In this document: positions 46,167-58,948 of the stretch, piece by piece | Position numbering within the stretch: the first letter of the stretch is position 1 | Layout: each line of letters opens with the position of its first letter | Origin: Canna indica | Taxonomy: Eukaryota > Streptophyta > Magnoliopsida > Zingiberales > Cannaceae | Direction of reading: 5' to 3' | Assembly (NCBI GenBank): GCA_034359265.1 | Contig: CP136895.1 | Span: 1,180,501 to 1,244,500, forward strand | DNA: 64,000 nucleotides | The notes under the pieces: model-generated | Told to the model about the DNA's origin: nothing | Databases searched by the model: none | Seen by the model: only the letters and a program-made list of their open reading frames with translations | Program-made: the position numbers and the translations under genes

Positions 46167-48061
46167 CTAGTAATTAATGGAGAAGGCGGTGCAAGACTTG
46201 GGAAACTGAGGAGATCCCGGCACGACGTGAGGCCCCGAGGACCCCGCATTGCCGCCGCCTCTCGGAGACGCTTCCACGATCGACGTGATGGCCGCGGCCA
46301 ACGCCGCCGTGAAATTTGGATCGCCCGTGATGGCCGCGGTGACCGTCTCCACCACCGACGGCGCCGCCTGCCGCGCACCAATCCGCAGCGCGTCCGCAGG
46401 CGGCAGGTTCTGCGGGAGGCCGTACAAGGGGAGCGGCAGCTGGAGAGGGTGCGGCCGCTGCTGCAGCAGACTGCCGGGCTGCGTGAGGTCGAGGGTGATG
46501 GTGGGGAAGGGGGCGGAGGCGGAGAGCGTGGCCATGGTGGACACGTAGGGGTACTGCAGCTGGGCGCCGGCGCCGGCGACGAGCGAGTCCGTGCTGGTGG
46601 TGGAGCCGGTGAGGAGCATGGAGGCGGCGGCGGAGGTGGTGTTGGCCATGAGGGTGGCCGCGGGGGGGAGGGGGTGGTTGTGGTGGCCCTCGTAGGTGGT
46701 GACGAGGATGGCCTTGTCTTCTGCACAGCGCTGTACCTGTTGAGTGCTGCTTTCAATTTAATGTGATGCCGAATGGTTGCAGAGATGGATGGATCGGACG
46801 GCGTACCTGCTTCCGAACGGAGCATCCAATGGCCATGGTGCAGCGGTAGTAGGCCCGGGGGCAAGGATTTCCCTTGGCCATCTTCTGCCCGTACTTGCGC
46901 CATTGGCATCCATCGCTGATCTGCAATTGCACGCCATTAATTAATTCGCTCGTTTCCTTCATTTTAGGTTTCATCTTATATTAATCATACACGTACCGTC
47001 GGAGCGTCGGATCGAGCGCGGACGGAGACTCTTGCTTTCCGGCCGGGAGGCTGCTGCTCGGCGGCGGTAGCGTCGGCGTCGGTGCAGCTGGTGCTTCTTT
47101 CTCGGGTTGGTTTAGGGTTGCGATTGTTGTCGGCGGCGGCGGCTGCCGAGGGGATATTGATGATGGCTCGATCTGTGGAGGATTGTTCTGCCTCATCGTC
47201 CTCCACGCCGTTATTGGTCTTTCGGAATCCGGTCGGCCCGGGTTCCATGAACTGGTGTGCCAATAATTCTGCCGGATGATCTGCCACACTGCTGCTCTTT
47301 TCGTTCTGCTCGTTCAGAGTAGCAATTGGAATATTTATGCTCATGTCATTAATTAATTTGCAGAATATTAACTATTATTGTATATAAGAGAGGGCCGGAT
47401 TGAAGAAAGGAGGACCTGTTGTTGTTGGTGGTGAATCAATTGATCTCGTTGTTGTTGTCGCGTGACTTGAAGAAGCTGGGCGTAGAGGGCGGTGTAACTC
47501 TTGCTCATCTGATCGACCATGCTCTTCAGTCTCTGGTTTTCCTCAGTCACTCGGTTTAGTTCTATTTGAGCATTAATCAACTGCAATTGATGCATATATA
47601 TATATGAATAATTAAAAAATAATTACAGAAACTGTGATCGATCAATCATGCATGCCTTGTTATTGGATTTGATCTCTTTGTCTTGGATAAGTACTGCAGC
47701 TTGGCCAGATATTTGAGAGCTGTTAAACGTTAGAAGATTTAACCCAGTCTGCGAAGAAGAGAGAAATCGATTAAGATGTGCTCAATTATTAATTGTATAA
47801 GTAAATTATATATATCCCTTTGAGTGGATGAGTACGTACGTTGATGCTTCCAGTTTCATGGTGATGAAGAACTAGCGAGTCTCGGGCCTCCTTCAACCCC
47901 AGCTGATTGCCTTTGGGCGAAGCAGTATCGACTCCGATCGTGGCTTCATCTCGTCGATGATGATTCTGGGAGAAGAGATCCAACTCCTGTATCGTCCGTG
48001 CGTGTGCGTGTTCATTCTTCTCCTCGAACAGCAGAAGTGCCGTCTCTCGCCGCCTTTCCAT
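46167..48061 (-). CDS. WRKY transcription factor, group IIb (WRKY6/31/42-like)
   Basis: Six exons on the minus strand: 48061-47840, 47748-47656, 47580-47416, 47305-46997, 46920-46807 and 46736-46167, all phase 0, encode 490 residues. Early regions carry IQELDLFS and TGLNLLT, then a heptad-rich coiled coil (about 107-150, [20 protein letters not shown]) typical of IIb. The WRKY domain has WRKYGQK at 270-276 and zinc ligands C290, C296, H320 and H322 (CX5CX23HXH). An intron splits it at Q|VQR, the diagnostic IIb/IIa position. The C-terminus has FPTITLDLT and [12 protein letters not shown], also IIb hallmarks. WRKYs bind W-boxes (TTGACC/T). The second intron has a GC rather than GT donor (AAG-GCATGC). 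The exon 4 acceptor lies in a purine-rich context and could shift by 3 bp. Confidence 0.9.
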
Positions 48062-48066
48062 TGCCC

Positions 48067-48068
<2 letters not shown>

Positions 48069-48123
<55 letters not shown>
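48069..48123. repeat. GA/CT microsatellite in the WRKY 5' leader
   Basis: About 27 uninterrupted GA units lie 8 bp upstream of the WRKY ATG (CT on the coding strand). Such tracts in plant leaders are common and can bind BPC/GAGA factors, so length changes could affect expression. A second, shorter GA tract is at about 48297-48322. Confidence 0.92.
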
Positions 48124-48126
<3 letters not shown>

Positions 48127-48876
48127 AAGGATCATATGCAACCTACTACTACTGTTATGATATATGCCACGGCAAGTAAAGCAATGGATAGATATCGAGT
48201 TAATTAAGTTTGGCCCAAACTGGGAAAGAGGAGGGGAGATCCATGACGTCACCTTTGGCTCAGCATGAGAGCAGCGAGCTAGCGAGAGTCGAGACTCGAG
48301 AGAGAGAGAGAGAGAGAGAGAGGTGTTGGCGGCCGTAATCAGAAAAAAATCGGTGGCTAAGCCTCGGATACGGCATCTCATCATCCCACGTGGCGTGCGG
48401 GTCGCGCCTGGGTCAACGAGGAAGACGACGGCCGCGTCCCTACCACTGCCTCTCCCGTCAGCGGGACCCACCGAACTTTGACACGGTTGCGCCACGTATG
48501 GGATCCAGTGGATTGACCTTTCGCCACGCCACGTCATCATCTCAGCGGCTCGCTTTACGCGTATCGCATGCAAGTTCAGTATTCTTCTTATTCGAAAAAA
48601 GTCCTTGGTAAAAGAAATATTCGGAGAAAAGTCCTCCGAAATGAGAACGAGGCGGAGGCGACACGCTATTAATTTGTGTAAGCTTGAAGACAAGTGAAGG
48701 AAGAGGGATCATCAATTTGGTGAAATTGTTCCTTCAAGTTGATGTCAGCAATATAGATAGATTGCTGCTTCAAGTCCACTGTGACTTGTAGATATTATCA
48801 TGGTTACTTAAGCATTTGCATTAATTTTGCACCACTCAATTAGTTAATTTAATTCTCCCTTTCTCATTAATTAACA
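48124..48876. other. WRKY upstream region
   Basis: About 750 bp of leader and promoter DNA, GC-rich between 48240 and 48660. Open frames on both strands here (for example 48124-48693 minus) lie in the same orientation as the gene or opposite, but show no domain and are treated as leader or chance. Confidence 0.5.
48387..48518 (-). promoter_or_regulatory. G-box and two W-boxes upstream of the WRKY gene
   Basis: CACGTG lies at 48387-48392. W-box cores TTGACC lie at 48411-48416 (minus strand) and 48513-48518 (plus strand), 350-460 bp upstream of the ATG. WRKY genes are often auto- or cross-regulated through W-boxes. Presence is seen; function is inferred. Confidence 0.5.
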
Positions 48877-49769
48877 GGGAGAAGTCCAGATTTGATTCTA
48901 TAAATTATCAATTTTTTAAACTTTGGTCTTATAAATTTTATTTTGGTATTTTCGATTTTATAAGTTTGCTCTGTAGTACATATTTGATCCTATCCGTGAA
49001 GGTCCGTTAATTTTTCGTCAATGTGGACTAACGTCGTTCATACACGTTGACATATTTGATCCTATAAATTTCATTTCAAAATTTTCAGTCATATATGTTT
49101 GCCCCGTAATACTAATTTGGTCTTATATATTTGCCTCATAGCACAAATTTGGTCCAATATATTTATCTCATAGCACAAATTTAATAATATCAGTGATGGT
49201 TCGTTAACTCTCCGTCCACAAAAAAATAAACGGCGTTATGTCCATATTGAGAGCGTTAATGGACCGTCATGAATAGGATCAATTCTATGTTACAAAGCAA
49301 ACTTAAATATGTTACAGAGAAAATCTATGTTACGGAGCAAATCTATTCGGTCCGTCATATAGATTTGGTCCTATTCACGACAGTTTATTAACCCCCGTCA
49401 ATATGGACATAACGTTGTTTATTTTTCGTGGACGGAGAATTAATGGATCATCACGGATAAGACTAAATCTGTGCTACGGGGCAAACATATAGGATCAAAT
49501 CTATTCTACGGGATAAACATATAAGACTGAAAATTTTGAAATAAAACTTATAGGACCAAATATGTCAATGTGTATGAACGGCGTTAGTCCACATTGACGA
49601 AGAGTTAACGGGCCGTCACAGATATGATCAAATATGTACTACAGAGAAAATTTATAGGACTAAATCTGTATTACAAAATAAATTATAGGACCGAAAATAT
49701 CAAAATAAAATTTATAGAACTAAAATTTAAAAAATAAAAAATTTATAGGGTCGAATCTGGACTTCTCCC
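48877..49769. mobile_element. About 0.9-kb palindromic foldback element, GGGAGAAG family, copy 2
   Basis: The ends are GGGAGAAGTCCAGATT and its near reverse complement AATCTGGACTTCTCCC. The right half reverse-complemented follows the left half over some 400 bp with small indels. Flanks TTAATTAACA and TTAATTAATA (10 bp, one mismatch) look like a target duplication, suggesting a Mutator-type insertion. The interior repeats the words ccgttaactctccgtc, gtccatattgacgg and acggcgttatgtcc several times in both orientations. Same family as 2414-2865. No coding capacity. Confidence 0.78.
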
Positions 49770-51838
49770 TTAATTAATATATACAACTATTGATGCATGC
49801 AATTTATATATTAATTTCTTACATTAATTACATAGTCCATAGCACATGTAGTTGACTTTGCTGGCCACTGGATAGCAATAACACTTATAATGTCCTTATT
49901 AATTGATCATATATATATATATATAATTTAACCTTTGGTTTTTACTTGAAAATTATAAATGAATACGACGAGATATATATATATATAGCACTTGAATAAA
50001 TATATCAATAATTAATTTTCTTATCATTGATTTTAATTTTATTGTCCAAATTTGATTAACTAATTAAGCACATGCATAAATATATTCTCAATATTATGCA
50101 TGGCCGGAGATAAATTAGTTTGATTATTATTTTTTTCTTCAAAATTTTAAAGGATATATGAAAGAAAATAAAAGAGAAGAGCACGATGCTCACGTTGTAG
50201 AATCAATGCATGGAGTAGCAAGTTTTAGCTTCTAGCAAGGCAATTATTGAATCATTTGTTCATGGTGGACCAAAACGTGGAAACTTTGCTCATCCATACA
50301 AAATCATATACCACTTAATTTATATATTTCATTAATTTATCATACTTTTAAAAGGTACTATGATTTAATTTGATTATTAATCTATGATCAATTCAAAAGG
50401 AATTAAATTAGTAGAATCATGCAATAGTTTCACCAGTTTATTTTTCAAGAAAAAAAATTAATTAATTAAATTTGATATGAGTTTTAGTTTAATTTTCAAA
50501 ATTTAGGTTTGATTTAATCAATTCTCCATTGATGTTATAGGTCATCTAGCTCCATATACTTAACATGTGTATTCTAGAATTTTTTACTTTAACATGACCA
50601 ACAATATTGCAAGAAAAATTGCTTTGAATATATACTACTTGTCATAGTTGATGACTCTGAATTTTATCAAATGGTTAAGTATGACTATGCAAGTCATTTT
50701 AGCCAATAATTAAGTTTTGGCTGATTTATCAATTCAAGGATGTTGATTAAATATTGAAAATTATTTCAAAAAAAATGTGTGCAATATATTGAAATTAACA
50801 TATATTTGAATTAAACTCCATATATATATTTGACATGCAAAAGGTGAGTAATTAATTGCTGAAGGTCACTTACCACCATCTAATTAAACAATTCACACTA
50901 TAATTTAATTTGTTCAATGAGAAAATCAATCTAATTTCTAATTAACTGAAATTCTACCTAAAATCGACTCTATCAACTTGATTGAAATCGACCGGTGGAT
51001 CATTTCCATTCTGAAATTTGATTATTTTTATTTGAATTCTACAAAAAAAAAATCAATATTGGAGTTGATTTGGATAATTAGAGATATAATAATTAATGAT
51101 TTAGATGTAAAATATATACTGACATGCAGCAAGATAGTTTTGTACTGATCATCATCATCTTGGACTTTATGACAAGTTCTGGTAAGTGGTCTCTTTCTGT
51201 CAACTTAAATGAAATCAGCACCTTTTAAAGGGAGTGGTTATAGATTGCACTCATTCATTATTAATTCCCCAAATTAATTTTTGTTTTAATTAAGATGGTC
51301 ATAGAAATTCATCAACATGTACAAAACCTAAATGCTCTTGACCTAAGTGAAGAGTGGTGACAAAAAAAAAGAGAGAGAGATGCCTTTGCCTTTGTGTTAT
51401 ACTACTTCTCAATTAATTTGTATTTCTTTGATTTTAATTCAATTTTAATTATACAATGACAGTGGAATTAGTCATTATAAAAAAGGCAAGTTGGGCCCAC
51501 AAAGCTTACAATTTTTCTTTGGGGTTTGAAGTGGAACGACCTTGGAAATTAAGGTTTCATGGATTCCCTCTGACTACTGATTGGACCAGCCATTTGTTGT
51601 AGCTTTTAATTTCTTTCTTTTTTATTCAACTTTGGTTTTAATTAATTAATTAATTAATTAATTAATATACCTTTTTTTATATATAAATAATTTGTCTTGT
51701 CAAAGAATGAGTTCACTTGACAATGATATATCATTATATCCATTTGTTGTTGATAACACTATATACCAAATCCTTTCATTTTACTTATTCCTATGACTTT
51801 GTCTTTGTTTATACATTTTTGATCTTGTACATTGAACT

Positions 51839-51875
<37 letters not shown>

Positions 51876-53788
51876 TTTTTGTTTTTGTCTTTTTCTCTCT
51901 CAAATTCAACCATCCAAGCAAGCCAATGTCTTGTGATAAAATTTAAGCAAATTAAAGAGCAGGGTGAGACTTGAAGACTTTGAAAAGTTTAATAGGGAAG
52001 AATGACTTGTAGTGACATGTACAAGTAAAGACAGAAAGAGGAGGATATTTTCTTCCTTGAATGAGAGAAATTAAGGGCCACAAATTCGTTCAAGGAAGAA
52101 TCAATTCTGTTGACAAATGATCCATTTACAATCTTCACAATCTATCATTTAGTTACAAGCAAATTAGACATAACTCTACCATTTAGCATCTCAGCTAACT
52201 AAACTATCTTCTTCTTCTTTTTTTGTTATTTTCCTTAATTCTGATGGATATTAATTAAGAGTATGAACTATAGACTAGACTACATGAAATGATGCAGCTT
52301 TCAGAAATGTTAATCTTCTAGCTAGAACACATTGAATTCATGCGATCTTGGAGGAATAGTTTTGTTCGCCATGTAGGCCCAAAGAAAAGCTGCCTAAAAG
52401 GCAATGGCAAAGCATTAGCTTTAATAGATATCAAGTATAATTAACATATGTAGGAAGAAAGAACAATATTGTAATAGGCCAAGAGAGAAAGAGAGATCAT
52501 ACTGTGCCCCTGGTGGCCGCAAGATTGCCTTTCAAGGAGCTCTGCATGCACATTTATGGCAAGGAAAAGTTGGGTGGTGGGGGGTGGCCGCCGGACTGGC
52601 TAGAGAGAGAGAGAGAGAGAGAGAGAGAAGCAATTGATCATCGAGGACCACCATTAAAATTGGATGACTCGGTAGTCTCTCCAAGAAAGTAAACCATGCA
52701 CAAGTGGTCATCTGCTCTCTCAAGGAGGTGGATAGGGACTTCAAGTCTTCCTTCCTTCCTCAATCACCTTAATTTGTTTGTCCCATTAATTGCCCTTCAA
52801 TTTGTTTCCATTGTGATTGTGATGTTGATTGACCCATCGAAAGATGATGACTTTCTTGTATAGATGCAGGACCACCTCCGTCGGTCCTAGTGAGCTTCAA
52901 TCAACTGATTGAGGTGTTATCTTCTTCCTCCTTGATACTGCACCACCTTCCCTGTAGAACAGTAGAAGTAGAACTTCCATCCATTGAACATAATTTAGGA
53001 CCACCAATTTAGAAGCAGACACTTACCAACTAGATTTAATGGGCTCAAAATGGTTCTACTAAAAATACAACCCAAATAAGTCGATGGGAAGCTAGGTCGA
53101 TCATTTTCCAGAGATGAACCAAACACGAATTAACTAGATACACTTTGCAAGTGACAAAAAAAACTTATTCATCAACTCTAGCCCATGCAGTGTGAAGATA
53201 TTAACTACGTCCTCTGGGCTTGTTGGGCCAGTTTATTTTTCCACATAAATATGAGACTTGACTATATCATGAAAATTATAGTTTTCGCTAACCAAATAGC
53301 ACCCAAGTTTTCGAAATCAAAATTTCATTTTCACTCAAACCAAACCAAAACAACACCATATATTCTTACCCTTTAAACAATAACACAATGGCATGAAAAC
53401 AAAAGATACCAATCGATAATTTAGTCGACAATTATAAATTCACACATCCCAATAAACATGTAACTTGAATATAAGAATCAATGTACTTTCACATAAATCA
53501 AATGTAACTTATCAACTTGCTATCACAGAAGATAGACAACATAGATTACTTGCCGGATTTAGATGCCTCAGTTAAAGCATCTACCTTCTCTCTAGGAAAA
53601 ACAGTGCAGAAAGGCTATTCGATGAATCCAACATGAGATGAGAATGTTCCATTATTGAAACATATGAAAATGGACGATTGGCCACCCTCTATGATGTGAA
53701 GCTGGTAGTGTAACAAAAAAAAAGTTGGAACATGTACAGAAAGTATCAGGGACCTCTGGCTATTAACTCTCTAAGCTATTACAATCAG
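49770..53788. other. Four-kb gene-free intergenic region
   Basis: AT-rich, with TA runs (about 49908-49925), a TTAA microsatellite (about 51641-51665) and two GA tracts (about 51842-51872 and 52601-52627). Frames around the GA tracts (51717-51974, 52504-52692) are repeat-driven. I looked for fold-back microRNA precursors by known mature sequences and found none. The last 300 bp are the HEMA 3' flank. Confidence 0.55.
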
Positions 53789-56480
53789 TTAACCTTGAGT
53801 TTTCTCCACTTTGGCTTTGATCTTTTGCTCAACGATTGCCTTTTCAGTATCTAGACTAAACATCCTATTGAGTGCATGCATATTCTCAAGGGTCTCATCC
53901 AGAGTCCGGCTATCAGTGCCATCGCATCTCAAATGCTGCAGTGGACCATGAAGGAGCTTGTTAACTATACCAGTGCTCAGCTCTTCAATAGCTTTTTTCA
54001 TTTTCTTTGTCAAAGCTTCATCACCAATCTTTTGCAGACATTTCTCAAGCTCCGAAGCACGAACTCTATCAGCATACGACCTTAGCTTCTTGATAGTTGG
54101 AACAGTCTCCAGAGAGTCTCTCCATGCTGAAAATCGATTCAGTTCCTGTGTGATTATAGATTGAGCCTCCATCGCCTTCCTCAGGCGATCTTCTTTGTTG
54201 GCTTCCACAACCTCCTTGAGATCATCAACATTGTATACTCGAGCTTGCTCAAGATTTGCAACACAAGATCCTACATTTCGTGGCACTGAAATATCCACAA
54301 AAAGTCTAACACCCCCAACTTCCTCATTTGCAGGAGGAAGAGCTTCGACCTGCTCTTTCAAGAATAGTGGAGCTTCAGATGCAGTGCTTGTGAAGACAAC
54401 ATCTGCCTCGGCAGCAGAAGAGAGCATTTCAGAGAAAGGTCTGTAGATAATTTCAATATCTTTAAGCTCCTCGCGGATAGCATCTACCCTCTCCACTGAC
54501 CTGTTCACAACCACCACAGTTTTGCATCCTTTTGCAGCAAGATGCTTGATAACAAGTTTTCCCATCTTGCCAGCTCCAATAACCAGCATTCGAGCAGATG
54601 AGGAGTGAGACTTTGGAAGCTTCATAAGTGCCAACTCAACTGCAGCTGAACTTACAGAGACTGCACCAGACGCTATATTAGTCTCACTGCGAACACGTTT
54701 TCCAGCTGTGATGGCATCCTTGAACATCCTGTCAATGTTCTTCCCCAAGCCTTTACTGCCTTGTCCAACCCTCACAACTTGTTTAACTTGAGCAAGAATC
54801 TGACCTTCTCCCAAGACAAGAGAATCAAGTCCTGCAGATACTTCAAACAGATGCCTCGTGGCATCACTATCACGGAGTACAAAAAGATGTTCCCGGAGTT
54901 CCTCTACTGAAATTCCACTTGTCTACATACATGGCACAAAAATAAATAAATAACGATTAATGCACTTGAAATATGTTGGGTATACAAATATTCTTTTACT
55001 GAAAAAAGATGGACTAAGTCACATATCAGATTGAGTACACTAAGTCCAGAGTTATACAATTGAGTAAAAAACATTTACCTTTGCCATCCAATCCATCACT
55101 TCTCTGATTCCACGGTTCCAAGACAAAGCAACCACGTATATTTCCATTCTGTTGCATGTGCTGAGAACTGCAGCTTCTTCTATATGATTCAAACAGCATA
55201 ATTCACCAATAGCACGAGGCCACTGTGCCTCTGGAACAGCAAGCTTTTCCCGCATTTCAACAGGAGCTGTGTGAACACTCAGTCCTATCACAGCTATGCT
55301 GCTCCTCTCCTTCATATATCCTGCAAATAATGAAACAGAAGAAGTTAGTAAAATATGTTGAACAATCATCACAGAAATGCAATTTCTATAACTGTTTTAC
55401 AATCGTGCTCAAGTAATTAATAAGCTAGTTTTGTTATTAATTACAAGGAAATAAATCTAAGAGATACATCTCCTGAATAGAATGACTGACTAAGTAGTAA
55501 ATTACAACTCAAGATGCACATATAGTTAGCAAATTTGAGTGCAGAGTGAATTAAAAGAGCAGATGCTTCTGATAAGTACCAACTTGTAGCTCATCAATTT
55601 TCAATAGTAGTTTAACGACATAGTTGGAGCTATGTGTGGATTATCTGATCAGATGAATCTACTTATAACCAAGTTAGCAACTACCAATATACAGTTAGGA
55701 AACAGAACTGATGCTTAAGTTTAAAGCTACGAGAATTGTCTACTTAAGCTGAACGTTCATTTGGGAAACCAAAGAAGATTGTGAAAAAGAAAGACCTAAA
55801 AGTCCCACTTTTGTTACATTTCTACAAGCATCTAATACTCGTTTGGTCATAAAGTATCATCTAACAACCCAAGAAAATATCAGACAGTGTTTGCTCAAAA
55901 TCAATTTCATCGCCCCCGCCCAGTCCCCAGTGTATATCAATATAAAAATTCCTTCAGTAAATACCAAGCGTATCTCTCTTGCCCTTCTTTAGTGCCTGAC
56001 GAACTATCCCGCCAATCTCACAAATCCAAACGGACTAGAAATCTCAATCACCAAATTGCTAAACCCAATTCATTCATTTCTAACGAGCAAGGCCCGACTT
56101 TTCTCTTTTTTTCATCCCACACTTCTTTTTTCTGAAAAGTTGCAACTTTTGCAGATCTTCCTTTCAACTAAAGAGCAAAGTCATTCATTTCTAACGGAAA
56201 GAGAAGGGTAAATAAGCATTAAGCAAGGAGATGGCTTACGGTCGGTGGAGATCTTGAACTGCTCGAGAGCCGAAACGCTGGAGGCTGATGACGACTTCTC
56301 TTCGAGATCCACCCGCACCTCGCAGCGTGGGCTCCTTCTAATAGCCAGTCTCCGGCTAGCAGCTAATCCAGTCGAATTCCCCGGAACAGACGACAAACGA
56401 GAGGAAGAACTCCTGCGGAGGAAAGGCCCGACCTTCCCCGCCCCTGCAAGGGGTACCACCACGCCGCTGGCAGCCGCCAT
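53789..56480 (-). CDS. HEMA: Glutamyl-tRNA reductase, plastid
   Basis: Three exons on the minus strand: 56480-56240, 55320-55079 and 54922-53789, with fitting phases, encode 538 residues, the usual plant length. The first 60-70 residues are Ser/Arg/Ala-rich and poor in acids, as in chloroplast transit peptides. The catalytic domain has [16 protein letters not shown] and [10 protein letters not shown] with the thioester-forming Cys136; the NADPH domain has VIGAGKMG (GAGKMG at 277-282); and the C-terminal dimerisation helix bundle follows ([13 protein letters not shown]). The enzyme reduces glutamyl-tRNA to glutamate-1-semialdehyde, the first committed and regulated step of heme and chlorophyll synthesis. 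The first intron is about 0.92 kb. Whether it is the light-induced (HEMA1) or constitutive type cannot be told. Confidence 0.96.
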
Positions 56481-58289
56481 TGAAGACTATGTAGCAGCAA
56501 AAGCCCTAAATTTAGGAGTAAGAAGGCGCAACGATTGCGCGATGAATCGGCGAAACAAGAGAGAATAATTTAAGCCGAGGGAGAGAGAAAGAAAGATCGA
56601 GATCGGGGAGAGAAAGAGGCCAAGGGAAAGTCCTGTGCCCGCCTCGTGCTCTTTCTCCGCCCACCTCTCTCCGCGCTCTTTTGCAAAATGGGAATGAGAT
56701 CGACGGAACGTCGATTTGGTCGTCGTCGGAAGAGGGGAGGAAAAGGGCGACCCAAAATAAAGTAAAAGATAGTGGCGCCGTGGCGGTCTCTTGCGCACGT
56801 GAAGAAAACGAGGCAATGCAGTTACTTTAAAACGTACGCGACATTTAGTACCTACGAACGAACCAGACAGATATTCATGTGGGCCTGCTAGACTTCAAGA
56901 ATCACCGATCGGGTATGTAAGTGCGGGTGGAGAATTGGTGCTGCAATGTGACGTTGGGTTTAGGTAGAGATAAGCGATTCATAAAAGGGAGAGGGTATTC
57001 TCGCCCCGCTCTGTGATTGGTTGGTTGGGGTACGCGTTCTATCCACACTCCTCTCCTGTTCCACATGTTTCTCTTCGTCTACGTATTCTTACGTATCAGA
57101 TTTCATTTTCTCAAAAATTAGAAGTGAGAAGAAAATTAGGAAAGATTTAATTTCTATTTTCTTTTCCTTTTCTAAAAAAGAAAAAAGTGGAATAAAAGAA
57201 AATTAGAAAAACATTTAAAAATTCAACGCCGTAAGTTGGTATATGCCAGGTTGGCAATGGAATGGAATAGGTAAGTGTGGTAGGTTTGACTTGATCAAGC
57301 ACTGCATATGATGAATATGGCGGCCGCTTTGACAACAAAAGGTGCGCGTGGATGCCGTAAAAGTAGAGACATTAGGTTGATCCGATTTTTTCTTTTCCTG
57401 GGGTGGTTCACGATGCCTATATTTAATTTTCATTAATAATATTTATTTATTTTTTGATAAATTGTATGCCCATATTTAATTGCTCGATATAATATAGAGA
57501 TTATGCGCAAGATCTTCCTGCAGTTAGAAAAATTTTAGAAACTCTCGTTCACTTCAATAGTTGTGTACAAATATATTTTCGTTAGTCTTCTCGTTAGTAT
57601 ATTAATGTTGAATCACTTTCATGCGCGGGAATTCTTTTTGAGATCTTCTTTTTCATTCTTTTTTGCAACTATAGAGTCGAATTCCCCTTGTCCAACCCTC
57701 TCCTTGGCCAAGGTAGCTTATTTGGTCTATACCATCTATGAGCAGAACCTACTCTTCACCGCTACCGAAATTCTAGACGACTGATGAACCATTTGGTACT
57801 CCCCTTCTGACTCGAAAGGAGCAACCATTGGGAGCATGAAAATCCCAATAGAAGAGCTGCCCAATAAGATCTAGGAGCTGAAGGTGGGGCATGTCCGATT
57901 GAAGCATGAGATGTCGAAGCTGATGCTTATGGATGGTGGTAGTGTGCGCTAATCGGACTGTGGCCGGTACCACTCGATTTCACCTCAACGATCAATGGCG
58001 CCGCCACAAAGTTGGAAGAATGGAGGTCTTGACGGTGTGTCACCAGCGCGGGGGAGGGGCTCCAACTCATTTGGTCACAATTCGAGGTTGCAGCGGGAAG
58101 AGTCGGGTAATGAGTGCTTCAGCCTATAGTGAGTGGTTCGGTGTTTGATTAGTGTTGCGAGAGAGAAGAGAAAAAAAGGTTAAGGGGCGGGGATTTTGGG
58201 GTATCGAAGTATTTCAACGTTAACATATTAATAGAAAGGCTAAAATAAGTAGCCTATGCGCACCACTATTGAAGTGGAGGGGGTCCCTA
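56481..58289. other. HEMA promoter side and repeat-derived DNA
   Basis: 56481-57020 is the GC-richer upstream region of HEMA, including GA-rich leader sequence. From 57560 to 58150 a moderately GC-rich block has frames without recognisable domains and interrupted by stops; it resembles the 43800-44280 block in composition and may be captured or decayed coding sequence. No gene is supported. Confidence 0.45.
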
Positions 58290-58700
58290 GAATTTTTGTA
58301 ACCACAAGTAGCCCTGACAAATCGTGTCAGACTTGAGTTATTGGGTCGGACCGGCTCAACTTGAAAAATTCCGTGCCGATCCAGCTCGAAAATATTCAGG
58401 CATGGACTCACCGGCCCAATCCAACACGAAAAAAATAACGGGCCAGCACGGCCCAACCTGTTTAGCCCAATAACATGAAAAATATATATTAAAAAATAGG
58501 TTTAAACATGATAACTAATGAGTTTTAAACCCGTTATAATACCCAATACAAGTGTTTATCAAGCTATCGTACCGGATCGACTCGATAATACTTGGCCGGA
58601 CTCGACACGATAATGAGGTTGGGCCTTATCGGGACGACCCGCCCAAGCATGATAAGACTGGTCTGGACCCGATTTTTTTGTGCCGAGCCGGAAACTACCT
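58290..58700. mobile_element. hAT-like nonautonomous element, ends uncertain
   Basis: A mix of ggcccaa, ggccggac, gactcgata, acccgt and gggccttatcggg words in both orientations resembles the GC-word-rich interiors of plant hAT MITEs. I could not define termini or target duplications. Confidence 0.3.
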
Positions 58701-58948
58701 CCCCTAACCGCAGGGAGGTTTTGCGCACATCTCTTATAGTTGAAGGAGATTTCGTACAATTTAGCCCATTTTCCCCCCAAGATGATATTTACTGCATGTT
58801 ATGACTAATTATATGATTTTCTCCGTAAATTCAATCATTTTTCCAAGTTGATTAGTTTACTTTTACGGCCACAGGCGACTTATTTCATTATTCTTGACAG
58901 CTATGCGCAAACTAACGGTCAAACCAATATATTGATAGAGAAAAGTCA

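Noticed and set aside
46227..46766. Arg/Gly-rich frame opposite the WRKY last exon
   Set aside because: It is a shadow of the GC-rich WRKY exon on the other strand.
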